Assembly: GCF_002899895.1 (NCBI RefSeq)
Contig: NZ_PPEI02000004.1
Coordinates: 1-64,000, forward strand
Length of the DNA stretch: 64,000 nt
Origin: Chryseobacterium oncorhynchi
Lineage (GTDB): Bacteria; Bacteroidota; Bacteroidia; Flavobacteriales; Weeksellaceae
Direction: 5' to 3'
The notes under the pieces are model-generated. The model ran no database searches. It was not told the DNA's origin and worked only from the letters and a program-made list of their open reading frames with translations. This document shows positions 9,684 to 16,926 of this stretch, piece after piece. Positions within the stretch are counted from its first letter, which is position 1, and every line of letters starts with the position of its first letter. Made by a program: the position numbers and the translations under genes.

Positions 9684-10361
9684 ATGGAATACAATACCCA
9701 AAAAACTCAGCTTCATATGCCAGAATATGGCAGAATTATACAACAGTTGGTTGAGCGCTGCAAAGAACTTCCTACCAAAGAGGAAAGGAATGAAATGGCT
9801 ATGGCAATCATCGATTTTATGGGTCAAAGAAACCCACAACTTCGCGACGAGGAAAATTATAAACATAAACTTTGGGACCATCTTTTTATTCTTGCTAACC
9901 ATGATTTGGATGTAGACTCTCCTTATCCGTTTCCTACCATGGAACAATTGGCAGAAAAACCTAAAAGAATGGAATATCCAAAACTTCAAGGTGACTTTAA
10001 GTTTTACGGAAAAAGTATTCTTCAATTGATAGAAAAAGCAATAGAACTAGAACAGGGTGATGAAAAAGAAGCCCTTATTGAGGTAATTGCCAACAATATG
10101 AAGAAATCTTATAATGTCTATAATAAAGAACATGTGACGGATGATGTTATTTTCCGCCACCTGAAAGAACTGTCTGAAAACAGGTTGGATCTTACTGGAA
10201 TTGATTCTCTTGAAAAGAGTAAGATTTATTATACCAATAATAACAACCGAAACAACAACGGTAACAACAACCGAAACAATAGTAACAGCAATAATAACAA
10301 CAATAATAAAAATCAACCTAACAAAAGAAGGCATAATAACAATCATAAAAACAGAAAATAA
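9684..10361 (+). CDS. DUF4290 family protein with asparagine-rich tail
   Basis: The ATG at 9684 is preferred over an in-frame TTG at 9675, which lies inside the promoter box. The roughly 180-residue conserved part (MPEYGRIIQQLVERCKELP, KHKLWDHLFILANHDLDVDSP) matches DUF4290, a Bacteroidota-specific family usually found directly before murA. The last 45 or so residues are a low-complexity, mostly Asn tail with Arg/Lys, ending HNNNHKNRK, likely disordered and basic. Its stop overlaps the murA ATG by one base (TAATG), so expression is coupled. The function is unknown; the context suggests a link to cell-wall synthesis. Confidence 0.88.
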   Translation: MEYNTQKTQLHMPEYGRIIQQLVERCKELPTKEERNEMAMAIIDFMGQRNPQLRDEENYKHKLWDHLFILANHDLDVDSPYPFPTMEQLAEKPKRMEYPKLQGDFKFYGKSILQLIEKAIELEQGDEKEALIEVIANNMKKSYNVYNKEHVTDDVIFRHLKELSENRLDLTGIDSLEKSKIYYTNNNNRNNNGNNNRNNSNSNNNNNNKNQPNKRRHNNNHKNRK

Positions 10362-11668
10362 TGAGTGGAACATTTCAAATAAGAGGAGGAAAGAGACTGC
10401 AGGGTGAGATCACTCCACAAGGAGCCAAAAATGAGGCTCTACAAATTTTATGTGCGGTTCTGTTAACCGATGAAGAAGTTAGGATCAAAAATATTCCGGA
10501 CATCCATGATGTCAACAGATTGATTGAAATTCTGGGTGATTTTGGTGTAAAAGTTACTAAAAACGCTCACGGAGATTACACTTTCAAAGCTGATAAAGTT
10601 AATTTTGACTATATAAAGTCTAATGAGTTTAAAAAAGATGGAGCTAAACTACGTGGTTCTATCATGCTTATGGGCCCAATGTTAGCACGTTATGGAGAGG
10701 CTTATATGCCAACTCCGGGTGGTGACAAAATCGGAAGAAGAAGATTGGATACTCACTTCCAGGGATTAGTAGAACTTGGTGCAGAATTTCATTATGATGA
10801 AGAAGAGTATTTCTATTCTTTAAAAGCCAAAGAACTTAATGGTAAATTTATTTTACTGGAAGAAGCTTCTGTAACAGGAACAGCCAATATCGTGATGGCT
10901 GCTGTATTGGCAAAAGGAAAAACAAGAATTTACAATGCTGCATGTGAACCTTATCTTCAGCAGCTATGTAAAATGTTGAACAGAATGGGGGCTAACATCT
11001 CAGGAATTGGTTCAAACTTATTGACGATTGAAGGAGTAGATTACTTAAGGGGTACTGAACACACAATGCTTCCGGACATGGTAGAAATTGGATCATGGAT
11101 TGGTCTTGCGGCCATGACAAAATCTGAAATTACTATTAAAAATGTAAACTGGAACCAATTAGGTGTTATTCCAAATACATTCAGAAAACTGGGAATTCAG
11201 CTTGAACAAAGCGGTGATGATATTTATATTCCTGCTCAGGAACATTATAAAATTCAGAAATTTATTGACGGATCTATCCTTACTATTTCGGATGCTCCAT
11301 GGCCGGGATTCACTCCGGATTTATTATCCATTATTTTGGTGGTAGCTACTCAGGCTAAAGGAAGTATCCTTGTTCACCAGAAAATGTTTGAATCCAGATT
11401 ATTCTTTGTGGATAAATTAATCGACATGGGTGCTCAGATTATTTTATGTGATCCGCACAGAGCTACGGTAATAGGATTAAACCAGGAAGCTCCGTTAAGA
11501 GGAACTACAATGGTTTCTCCAGATATCAGAGCCGGAAATGCACTTCTTATTGCAGCATTATCTGCTGAAGGGAAATCTATTATCCACAATATCGAGCAAA
11601 TCGACAGAGGATACGAAAATATCGATGGAAGGCTAAAAGCAATTGGTGCTGATATCGAAAGAATTTAA
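10361..11668 (+). CDS. murA: UDP-N-acetylglucosamine 1-carboxyvinyltransferase MurA, Asp-type active site
   Basis: The 435-residue enzyme transfers enolpyruvate from PEP to UDP-GlcNAc, the first committed step of peptidoglycan synthesis. GAKNEAL supplies the Lys-Asn substrate pair, DAPWPGF the catalytic Asp loop, and HNIEQIDRGYENI the conserved C-terminal signature. In the mobile loop the usual PGGC motif reads PGGDKIGRRRLD: Asp122 replaces the Cys that fosfomycin alkylates (Cys115 in E. coli). Asp at this position is known in M. tuberculosis and Chlamydia MurA and gives intrinsic fosfomycin resistance. It is translationally coupled to the DUF4290 gene and followed by a terminator. Confidence 0.97.
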   Translation: MSGTFQIRGGKRLQGEITPQGAKNEALQILCAVLLTDEEVRIKNIPDIHDVNRLIEILGDFGVKVTKNAHGDYTFKADKVNFDYIKSNEFKKDGAKLRGSIMLMGPMLARYGEAYMPTPGGDKIGRRRLDTHFQGLVELGAEFHYDEEEYFYSLKAKELNGKFILLEEASVTGTANIVMAAVLAKGKTRIYNAACEPYLQQLCKMLNRMGANISGIGSNLLTIEGVDYLRGTEHTMLPDMVEIGSWIGLAAMTKSEITIKNVNWNQLGVIPNTFRKLGIQLEQSGDDIYIPAQEHYKIQKFIDGSILTISDAPWPGFTPDLLSIILVVATQAKGSILVHQKMFESRLFFVDKLIDMGAQIILCDPHRATVIGLNQEAPLRGTTMVSPDIRAGNALLIAALSAEGKSIIHNIEQIDRGYENIDGRLKAIGADIERI

Positions 11669-11692
11669 AAACTTATTTTTATTACAATAAAG

Positions 11693-11720
11693 CGTTCAGA
11701 GTAATCTGGACGTTTTTTTT
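11693..11720 (+). terminator. murA terminator
   Basis: CGTTCAGA (11693-11700) pairs with TCTGGACG (11705-11712, one G-U pair), with loop GTAA and a run of eight T. Confidence 0.88.
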
Positions 11721-11749
11721 GTTGGTTGATGTAAAATAAAAATTTCTAT

Positions 11750-11781
11750 AAAAAAAGTGCCCGATAAAAAAATCGGACACT
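11750..11781 (-). terminator. Terminator of the NIL-domain gene
   Basis: AGTGCCCGAT (11756-11765) pairs with ATCGGACACT (11772-11781). On the minus strand it is followed by a U-run encoded by the A-tract just before 11756. It lies 30 bases after the minus-strand stop. Confidence 0.75.
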
Positions 11782-11810
11782 TTGAGTAATTAAAACTATA
11801 TGAATCTCCC

Positions 11811-12125
11811 CTAAGAATATTTTCGGCAGAGATACTCCACCGTTGTATTCAAAAGTTTATTTTTATTCAGATAGACCTCAAGCTGATGATAGTCTTCTGA
11901 ATTAACATTAATGTATAACTGTACTGAACCAAAACTGTATCCGTTCACATATTCCACATTGGCAGATAACACTCTATGACAAATCCCAAATTGATTATAG
12001 ATGGTATTCATTAAATGTTCAAATTTCATTTTGCCATTCAATTCTATTTCCAATAACAATTCTTTTTTAGGTAGGTTCAGTTTATTTTGCAGAACCTGTA
12101 GGCTAGGATTAGGTGTAATCATCAC
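11811..12125 (-). CDS. Stand-alone NIL-domain-like protein
   Basis: The 104-residue protein resembles only the C-terminal NIL domain of MetN methionine-transporter ATPases: LLLEIELNGKMKFEHLMNTIYNQFG, then VNGYSFGSVQLYINVNSEDYHQLEVYL, matching the family pattern around an xGxxFGxLxv strand. No ATPase domain (Walker A/B, signature) exists upstream; the region before it contains a promoter and terminator, so this is not a simple frameshift remnant. NIL domains bind methionine and regulate transport. A free NIL protein could be an amino-acid sensor or a relic. The assignment rests on pattern similarity. Confidence 0.65.
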   Translation of the reverse strand: MMITPNPSLQVLQNKLNLPKKELLLEIELNGKMKFEHLMNTIYNQFGICHRVLSANVEYVNGYSFGSVQLYINVNSEDYHQLEVYLNKNKLLNTTVEYLCRKYS

Positions 12126-12184
12126 TAAACATTTTTTGGTTAAACACTTTCAGATCATATTGCTCTTTGCATTTAAATCTGTGA

Positions 12185-12192
12185 CAAAAATA
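12185..12192 (-). promoter_or_regulatory. -7 box for the NIL-domain gene
   Basis: On the minus strand this reads TATTTTTG, a full TAnnTTTG match. It gives a leader of about 54 bases before the ATG at 12125. Confidence 0.45.
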
Positions 12193-12198
12193 TAAAAA

Positions 12199-12231
12199 AA
12201 TATTAGTCCACCAAATTAGTAGACTAATATT
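12199..12231 (-). terminator. Dyad with U-tract between the hydrolase and NIL genes
   Basis: AATATTAGTC (12199-12208) is a perfect inverted repeat of GACTAATATT (12222-12231), with T-runs on both strands. It is probably a second terminator behind the hydrolase gene. It sits just upstream of the NIL promoter, so an operator role is possible too. Confidence 0.5.
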
Positions 12232-12251
12232 TTTTAAATTTTAACTAAAAA

Positions 12252-12270
12252 AGAAGCCTTTACAGCTTCT
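12252..12270 (-). terminator. Terminator of the papain-like hydrolase gene
   Basis: AGAAGC (12252-12257) pairs with GCTTCT (12265-12270). On the minus strand a run of seven U follows. It lies ten bases after the stop. Confidence 0.65.
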
Positions 12271-12279
12271 CTTAATATT

Positions 12280-12951
12280 TTAAAGTTCCTTTATCCGTTC
12301 CAGTTTTTCTGATCCGGCCAGGCCGTTGGGATTACAGCCAGGCTCTCCCTCAGGGACTTTCAGGTTTTTTTTACCATAAAATTCTTCCCAAAATGTATTG
12401 ATCTTTCCAGTGTTGGGATCAATAAACGTCATGGCCTCTAATTTGAAAATTTGATCATTTCTAAAAGCTCTTTCTATAAAATCTGAACAGTAATATGAAT
12501 TTTCATCTAAAATATAATTGAAATTATAGGGTTTCCCTAACATTGAATGCGCTTTTTCAATGGCTACCGGAATCGATTTTTGATATTCAGGCTTCAAACG
12601 GTACACCACTACATTCTGGCCATCATCTTTCTGATCTTTAATAAAATCTTTTAAATCCTGTTGCTGAGACCCTCCTTTTGGTGCAGCATGGAGAACATAC
12701 ATTTTTCCAGCTACTTTTTCTAAAATACCAATATGATCGAAAGAAGCAACCTTTTGCTTTTGAGTAACATTATTTATAGCACCGGAAAGCCCCGTTTCTT
12801 TAGCGGTAACGAAAAGAAGATCTCCATTCTTAAGATCCGTTGTATCCTTATGGGAAGCACATTGCATCAACACGATCATTAAAAAGGGCAAAAATCCTGC
12901 AACAGATATTTCTTTAAGCCTTTTATGTAAAAACATTTTAATTCCTGACAT
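12280..12951 (-). CDS. YiiX/YebB-like papain-fold (NlpC/P60 superfamily) cysteine hydrolase, likely lipoprotein
   Basis: The 223-residue protein has an N-terminal hydrophobic stretch ending MQCASHKD (Cys31), consistent with a loose lipobox. The enzyme part shows the permuted papain-like layout of the YiiX family: NGDLLFV at the domain start, FDHIGIL with catalytic His73, and SYYCSDFIERAF with catalytic Cys155. Members are thought to cut amide or thioester bonds of lipids or peptides; the substrate is unknown. The C-terminus carries a short conserved extension (PEGEPGCNPNGLAG). It is transcribed divergently from the response regulator gene. Confidence 0.85.
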   Translation of the reverse strand: MSGIKMFLHKRLKEISVAGFLPFLMIVLMQCASHKDTTDLKNGDLLFVTAKETGLSGAINNVTQKQKVASFDHIGILEKVAGKMYVLHAAPKGGSQQQDLKDFIKDQKDDGQNVVVYRLKPEYQKSIPVAIEKAHSMLGKPYNFNYILDENSYYCSDFIERAFRNDQIFKLEAMTFIDPNTGKINTFWEEFYGKKNLKVPEGEPGCNPNGLAGSEKLERIKEL

Positions 12952-12970
12952 TTGATTATTATTTCGGGGT

Positions 12971-13001
12971 CAAAATTACAAAATAGAATTCATTACATTT
13001 G
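12971..13001. promoter_or_regulatory. Divergent promoters for the hydrolase and the two-component system
   Basis: On the minus strand TAATTTTG (12978 to 12971) serves the hydrolase gene. On the plus strand TACATTTG (12994-13001) serves the response regulator. Both match TAnnTTTG and are only 15 bases apart. Confidence 0.5.
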
Positions 13002-13053
13002 TGGTGAATATTGAGCTAGTTTTAATTCCAATAAAAACACTTTACACATTCTT

Positions 13054-13752
13054 ATGCCTCATATTTTACTAGTAGAAGACGACAAAAGAATTTCACGGCT
13101 TATCGGCAGAGGACTTCTGGAGCAGGATATGGACGTAAGCTTTGCCTATGACGGCGAAAAGGCATTGGAATTGGCCTCATCTCAGGATTTCGACCTCATC
13201 ATTACAGATATTATTGTTCCATTGAAGAATGGTCTGGATTTTTGTAGGGAAATAAAAAGTTCAAAGCCCCATATTCCCGTCATTATGCTTACTGCATTGG
13301 GAACTACCGATGATAAATTGGAAGGGTTTGATTCCGGAGCGGATGATTATCTTACCAAACCGTTTGAAATGCGTGAACTCATTGCCAGAGTTAAGGTTCT
13401 GATGAAAAGATTTTCTCTGCACTCCCCTACAGAGCAGCTATTAAAGTATGAAAATATTGAAATGGATCTCAAATTGAAGTCTGTAAGCAGAAACGGAATC
13501 TCCATAAAACTTACTCCTAAGGAATTTAATCTGATGAAATACATGCTGGAAAACCCGGAAAGGGTTCTCTCTCGTTCTGAAATTGCGGAAAATGTATGGG
13601 AAACTCATTTTGATACCGGCACCAATTTTATTGATGTCTACATCAACTACATCCGAAAGAAAATTGACAAGGATTTTGAAAGTAAACTAATCCATACCAA
13701 AGCAGGAATGGGATTCATTTTAAAAAAAGGATACGAAGAAAACCACCAATAG
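13054..13752 (+). CDS. OmpR-family response regulator
   Basis: The 232-residue protein has a receiver domain in residues 1-115: acidic pair in VEDDKR, phospho-acceptor Asp52 in IITDIIVP, Thr80 and Lys102 in YLTKPFE. A winged-helix DNA-binding domain follows (LTPKEFNLMKYMLENPERVLSRSEI, DVYINYIRKKID). The histidine kinase follows after 11 bases in the same operon. The genes it controls are not shown by the sequence; the metal efflux operon starting at 16440 is a candidate because similar kinase-regulator pairs often sit next to such operons. Confidence 0.95.
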   Translation: MPHILLVEDDKRISRLIGRGLLEQDMDVSFAYDGEKALELASSQDFDLIITDIIVPLKNGLDFCREIKSSKPHIPVIMLTALGTTDDKLEGFDSGADDYLTKPFEMRELIARVKVLMKRFSLHSPTEQLLKYENIEMDLKLKSVSRNGISIKLTPKEFNLMKYMLENPERVLSRSEIAENVWETHFDTGTNFIDVYINYIRKKIDKDFESKLIHTKAGMGFILKKGYEENHQ

Positions 13753-13763
13753 TACGTTAAAGC

Positions 13764-15122
13764 ATGAAAGTCAGAACCCGGCTTACTCTACTTTTTACTT
13801 TTGTCACAGCAATGCTGATGATATTCTATGGTATTGCCGTCTATTATTCTTCTAGTGAGGCAAGGGAAACCTCATTTTACGCTCAGCTCAGAAATGAAGG
13901 AGTTGCCAAAGCTAATCTTTTTTTTCAGAGTACATTGTCTGAAAAGGAAATGCATCGTCTTTATAAAAACAATACAAAAACCATTAATGAAGTTCAGGTA
14001 GCCATCTATGATCCGGAATTCAACCTCATCTATCATGATGACTCAAAGGTGGATTATGTAAAAGAAGATCCGAAAATGCTTTCCAGAATTTCAAAAAATA
14101 AGGAAATCAGTTTTTTCATCAATGATCTTCAAGCTATTGGAATTGTTTATTCTCATAATGGAAAAGAATATTTAGTAACAGCAGCCGGATATGATCAATA
14201 TGGTTATAACTCGATCAATAATTTACTGACTATCAGTATCATTTCTTTTATCAGTATTCTTATTCTGATTTATCTGGCAGGAATTTTTCTTTCTAAAAAA
14301 GCGTTGAATCCACTTAGTGAAATGGTGGAACAAATCAAAAGGATTACAGCCGGAAAATTACAACTGCGTTTGAAAACCACCAAAGAGAAAGATGAGCTGA
14401 ATGAGCTTGCCCAAAATTTCAATGGGATGTTGGAAAGACTTGAGAATTCCTTTGACGCTCAAAAGCATTTCGTATCCAATATTTCGCATGAACTTCGTAC
14501 ACCTTTATCAGCCATTATTACAGAGCTGGAACTGGCTTCTGAAAAAGAACACACCAAGGAAGAATATCAGGAGACGATTCGGTTTGCATTGGATGATGCC
14601 CGTAATATGGTCAAATTATCCAACAGCTTAATGGATCTCGCCAAGGCCAGCTATGACCCTAATGAGATCAGTTTTTCTGAAGTACGTCTTGACGAAATTC
14701 TTCTTGAATCTTATTCTAAAATTATAAAGGAAAATTCGGAATACAAAGTTTCACTGAATATAGACAATGAGGTGGAAGAACCTCAGCTCACCCTGCAAGG
14801 AAATGAGTATCTGCTACAGGTAGCATTCAACAATCTTATTGATAATGCCTGCAAATATTCTCCTGAACATACATGTTCCATAGATGTCAAAACCAATGCA
14901 AGTTCATTGATCATCAGTTTTACCAATACAGGAGTTATCATTTCACAGGAAGATCTTCAGCATATTTTTGAGCCATTTTACAGAAGTGAAAATTCCAAAG
15001 AAGAAAAAGGGTACGGCATTGGGCTTTTCCTGACCGAGAAAATCATCCATCTTCATCATGCTATGATTAAAGTAACATCAGAAAACAATAAAACAGTTTT
15101 TATGGTGATCTTTGATTTTTAA
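13764..15122 (+). CDS. Sensor histidine kinase
   Basis: The 452-residue membrane protein has a first transmembrane helix at about 8-28, a periplasmic sensor part of about 125 residues and a second helix at about 153-176. A HAMP linker follows (KKALNPLSEMVEQIKRITAGKL). The HisKA domain has His242 in SNISHELRTPL, and the ATPase domain has the N box NLIDNACKYS (Asn361) and the G box GYGIGLFL. It phosphorylates the regulator encoded just upstream. The periplasmic sensor has no metal-binding His/Cys cluster I can point to, so the signal is open. Confidence 0.95.
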   Translation: MKVRTRLTLLFTFVTAMLMIFYGIAVYYSSSEARETSFYAQLRNEGVAKANLFFQSTLSEKEMHRLYKNNTKTINEVQVAIYDPEFNLIYHDDSKVDYVKEDPKMLSRISKNKEISFFINDLQAIGIVYSHNGKEYLVTAAGYDQYGYNSINNLLTISIISFISILILIYLAGIFLSKKALNPLSEMVEQIKRITAGKLQLRLKTTKEKDELNELAQNFNGMLERLENSFDAQKHFVSNISHELRTPLSAIITELELASEKEHTKEEYQETIRFALDDARNMVKLSNSLMDLAKASYDPNEISFSEVRLDEILLESYSKIIKENSEYKVSLNIDNEVEEPQLTLQGNEYLLQVAFNNLIDNACKYSPEHTCSIDVKTNASSLIISFTNTGVIISQEDLQHIFEPFYRSENSKEEKGYGIGLFLTEKIIHLHHAMIKVTSENNKTVFMVIFDF

Positions 15123-15154
15123 TATGAATTTAAAATTCTTTTCTTTTTTAGAGT

Positions 15155-16000
15155 CTACTCATGAGAAATCCTGCTGAAAATTGTAGTACCAATACTGGCT
15201 GCTATGACACAGGCAATAGATATCCATTGTAAAAAAGTTAACTCTTCCGCCAAAAACACCAATCCCGAAAGGGCTGCAAAAGCCGGCTCAAGACTCATAA
15301 GAATACTGAAAGTCTTTGCCGGAAGTTTTTTAAGCGCCATCATTTCTAATGAAAATGGTAATGCACTTGACAGAATTGCAACTCCTAGCCCTTTCATAAA
15401 AATTGTAGGTGTAAGATTGAATACTGCACCATCCCATATGGTAAAAGGAATAATCACAAGACTTGCAAACAACATCCCCGTGGTAACAGCATCTTTACCA
15501 TCCATTATTTTGGAAACCTTCCCCCCCATCACAATATAAAGAGCCCAAAATATTCCTGCAAGAAAAGCAAGCCCAAGTCCCACTAAATCGATATGATCAC
15601 TTTTCCAGGGAACAATAAGCAATATCCCTACACAAGCCAACAAGGCCCATATCACATCCAATAATTTACGGGAAAGTGCTAAGGCCAAGAATAAAGGTCC
15701 TGCAAACTCAACAGTAACTGCTAACCCTAAGGGAATTCGCTGAATAGCCATATAAAAAATAAGATTCATAGCGGCCAGTCCTATCCCGTACATTGCACAA
15801 TATTTCCATTTCTGGCTGGTAAACTGCAAAAACTTTGGACGGTTAATTAGTGTCAGTAAAACTGCAGAAAGAACAATCCTTAAAGTAACGGTTCCAATAG
15901 CTCCTATCGCTGGAAAAAGCTGCTTGGCAATAGATGCTCCGCCTTGTACACAGACAATAGCTAAAAGCGTAGCGGGAATCGCTAGATTTGATTTTTTCAT
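15155..16000 (-). CDS. rhtA: EamA/DMT transporter, RhtA-type amino-acid exporter
   Basis: The 281-residue protein has about ten predicted membrane helices in two EamA repeats. It follows E. coli RhtA closely in recalled landmarks: QGGASIAKQLFP near the N-terminus, PLGLAVTVEFAGPL in the middle, AILSSALPFSLEMMALKKLP, and TFSILMSLEPAFAALSGL. RhtA exports threonine and homoserine, so export of small amino acids across the inner membrane is likely. The gene converges on the sensor kinase and sits alone. Substrate is by similarity only. Confidence 0.85.
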   Translation of the reverse strand: MKKSNLAIPATLLAIVCVQGGASIAKQLFPAIGAIGTVTLRIVLSAVLLTLINRPKFLQFTSQKWKYCAMYGIGLAAMNLIFYMAIQRIPLGLAVTVEFAGPLFLALALSRKLLDVIWALLACVGILLIVPWKSDHIDLVGLGLAFLAGIFWALYIVMGGKVSKIMDGKDAVTTGMLFASLVIIPFTIWDGAVFNLTPTIFMKGLGVAILSSALPFSLEMMALKKLPAKTFSILMSLEPAFAALSGLVFLAEELTFLQWISIACVIAASIGTTIFSRISHE

Positions 16001-16069
16001 TTCTACAATTTAATTTATAAAGACAACTTTTGGGTATGAAACCGGGAGATAAAAACAAGCTTTATTCTA

Positions 16070-16077
16070 CAAAATTA
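16070..16077 (-). promoter_or_regulatory. -7 box for rhtA
   Basis: The minus strand reads TAATTTTG. The leader to the ATG at 16000 would be about 65 bases. Confidence 0.4.
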
Positions 16078-16136
16078 ATAATAGTATAGTACAAAACTGA
16101 ATTTTTGCCAAATGTATTGAATTATTATCTTAAACA

Positions 16137-16177
16137 ATGGTTACAGATTAGTACTTTAATTCTAAATCTGTAACCAT
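16137..16177. repeat. Perfect 13-bp inverted repeat
   Basis: ATGGTTACAGATT (16137-16149) and AATCTGTAACCAT (16165-16177) are exact reverse complements around a 15-base loop. It has no U-tract and lies about 60 bases upstream of the rhtA -7 box. It may be a regulator-binding dyad or a solitary extragenic palindrome. Confidence 0.65.
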
Positions 16178-16194
16178 TAATAAACCTTTGCATA

Positions 16195-16208
16195 GTATCA
16201 AATGATAC
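16195..16208. repeat. 14-bp palindrome GTATCAAATGATAC
   Basis: GTATCA and TGATAC flank AA. The site lies about 105 bases upstream of the mgtC -7 box and 18 bases from the larger dyad. It is a possible operator. Confidence 0.45.
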
Positions 16209-16313
16209 GATCAATTATATATTTCATCTAAAAAAGTACTATCCATACTTTCTCTAATAAAATTCTAATAGCATTCTAAAGCCTTTCTAACTGTAAAAAA
16301 GCAACTTCATTTC

Positions 16314-16321
16314 TACTTTTG
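16314..16321 (+). promoter_or_regulatory. -7 box of the mgtC-efflux operon
   Basis: TACTTTTG matches TAnnTTTG. Transcription would begin near 16326, leaving an untranslated leader of about 115 bases, long for this genome segment. Confidence 0.5.
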
Positions 16322-16376
16322 CACAGTAAAAAATAAAGCATATGGACTCAGATCCTTACAGTAATTATCAATCTTA

Positions 16377-16421
16377 AAAGCTTTAGTTGTACTCACTTTT
16401 CCCGTACAGCCTAAAAGCTTT
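16377..16421 (+). promoter_or_regulatory. Nested hairpin in the mgtC leader
   Basis: AAAGCTTT at 16377-16384 and 16414-16421 can pair as an outer stem. TGTAC (16388-16392) and GTACA (16404-16408) form an inner stem with an 11-base loop. The structure ends 18 bases before the ATG at 16440 and has no U-run, so it is not an ordinary terminator. It could act on translation of mgtC; no known riboswitch class is recognised. Confidence 0.45.
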
Positions 16422-16439
16422 ATAAAAACAGGAAAAGTT

Positions 16440-16922
16440 ATGAATACATTTGAATTTACCCTTCGTTTATTGACTGCATTCTGCTTAGGAGCCGGTATAG
16501 GTTTCGAAAGACAGTGGCGCAGAAAAAATGCGGGCCTGCGTACCAATACTCTGGTTTGTATAGGCTCTGCAGCATTCGTATTAATTGCCATCAGAATTGG
16601 TGGCGATGCAGCCGGAAGAATTACCTCTTATATTGTCAGTGGCATTGGTTTCCTTGGTGGTGGTGTTATCATGAAAGATGGCCTTACCGTAAGAGGATTA
16701 AATACTGCCGCTACTTTATGGTGTTCCGCTGCAATAGGAGCATTATGTGCATTAGGCTATCCCAAGGAAGCACTTATCACAGTTCTCTTCATTGTTTCCA
16801 CAAATATATTTCTACGACCCACTTTGTCTACCCAAAAGGAAGCACGAAGTAAAAATATCGTCATTAAAAAGAAAAAGAACGATACAAAAGCAAAAATCAG
16901 CAACAGTACCCAATTTTATTAA
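16440..16922 (+). CDS. MgtC/SapB family membrane protein
   Basis: The 160-residue protein has four to five hydrophobic helices and the MgtC signature: LLTAFCLGAGIGFERQWRRKNAGLRTN is split across the first helix and loop, then GIGFLGGGVIMKDG and VRGLNTAATLWCSAAIG. It lacks the extra C-terminal ACT-like domain of Salmonella MgtC, as most short family members do, and ends in a basic tail. The family is linked to magnesium limitation and membrane ATPase control. The efflux adaptor gene starts only four bases after its stop, so it is the first gene of the metal efflux operon. Confidence 0.9.
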   Translation: MNTFEFTLRLLTAFCLGAGIGFERQWRRKNAGLRTNTLVCIGSAAFVLIAIRIGGDAAGRITSYIVSGIGFLGGGVIMKDGLTVRGLNTAATLWCSAAIGALCALGYPKEALITVLFIVSTNIFLRPTLSTQKEARSKNIVIKKKKNDTKAKISNSTQFY

Positions 16923-16926
16923 GATC

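Larger units (their letters stand above)
16001..16439. other. Structured intergenic region between rhtA and mgtC
   Basis: No gene is supported in these 439 bases. They hold two divergent promoters, two dyads upstream of the promoters and a hairpin in the mgtC leader, listed separately. Most of the rest is AT-rich without clear signal. Confidence 0.6.

Noticed and set aside
10228-10358. AAC/AAT-rich stretch looking like a short tandem repeat or CRISPR-like unit
   Set aside because: It is the coding sequence of the Asn-rich tail, with no regular spacer or palindromic repeat.
16792-16926. Longer N-terminus for the efflux adaptor
   Set aside because: It overlaps mgtC, and the ATG at 16927 starts a proper lipoprotein signal peptide.
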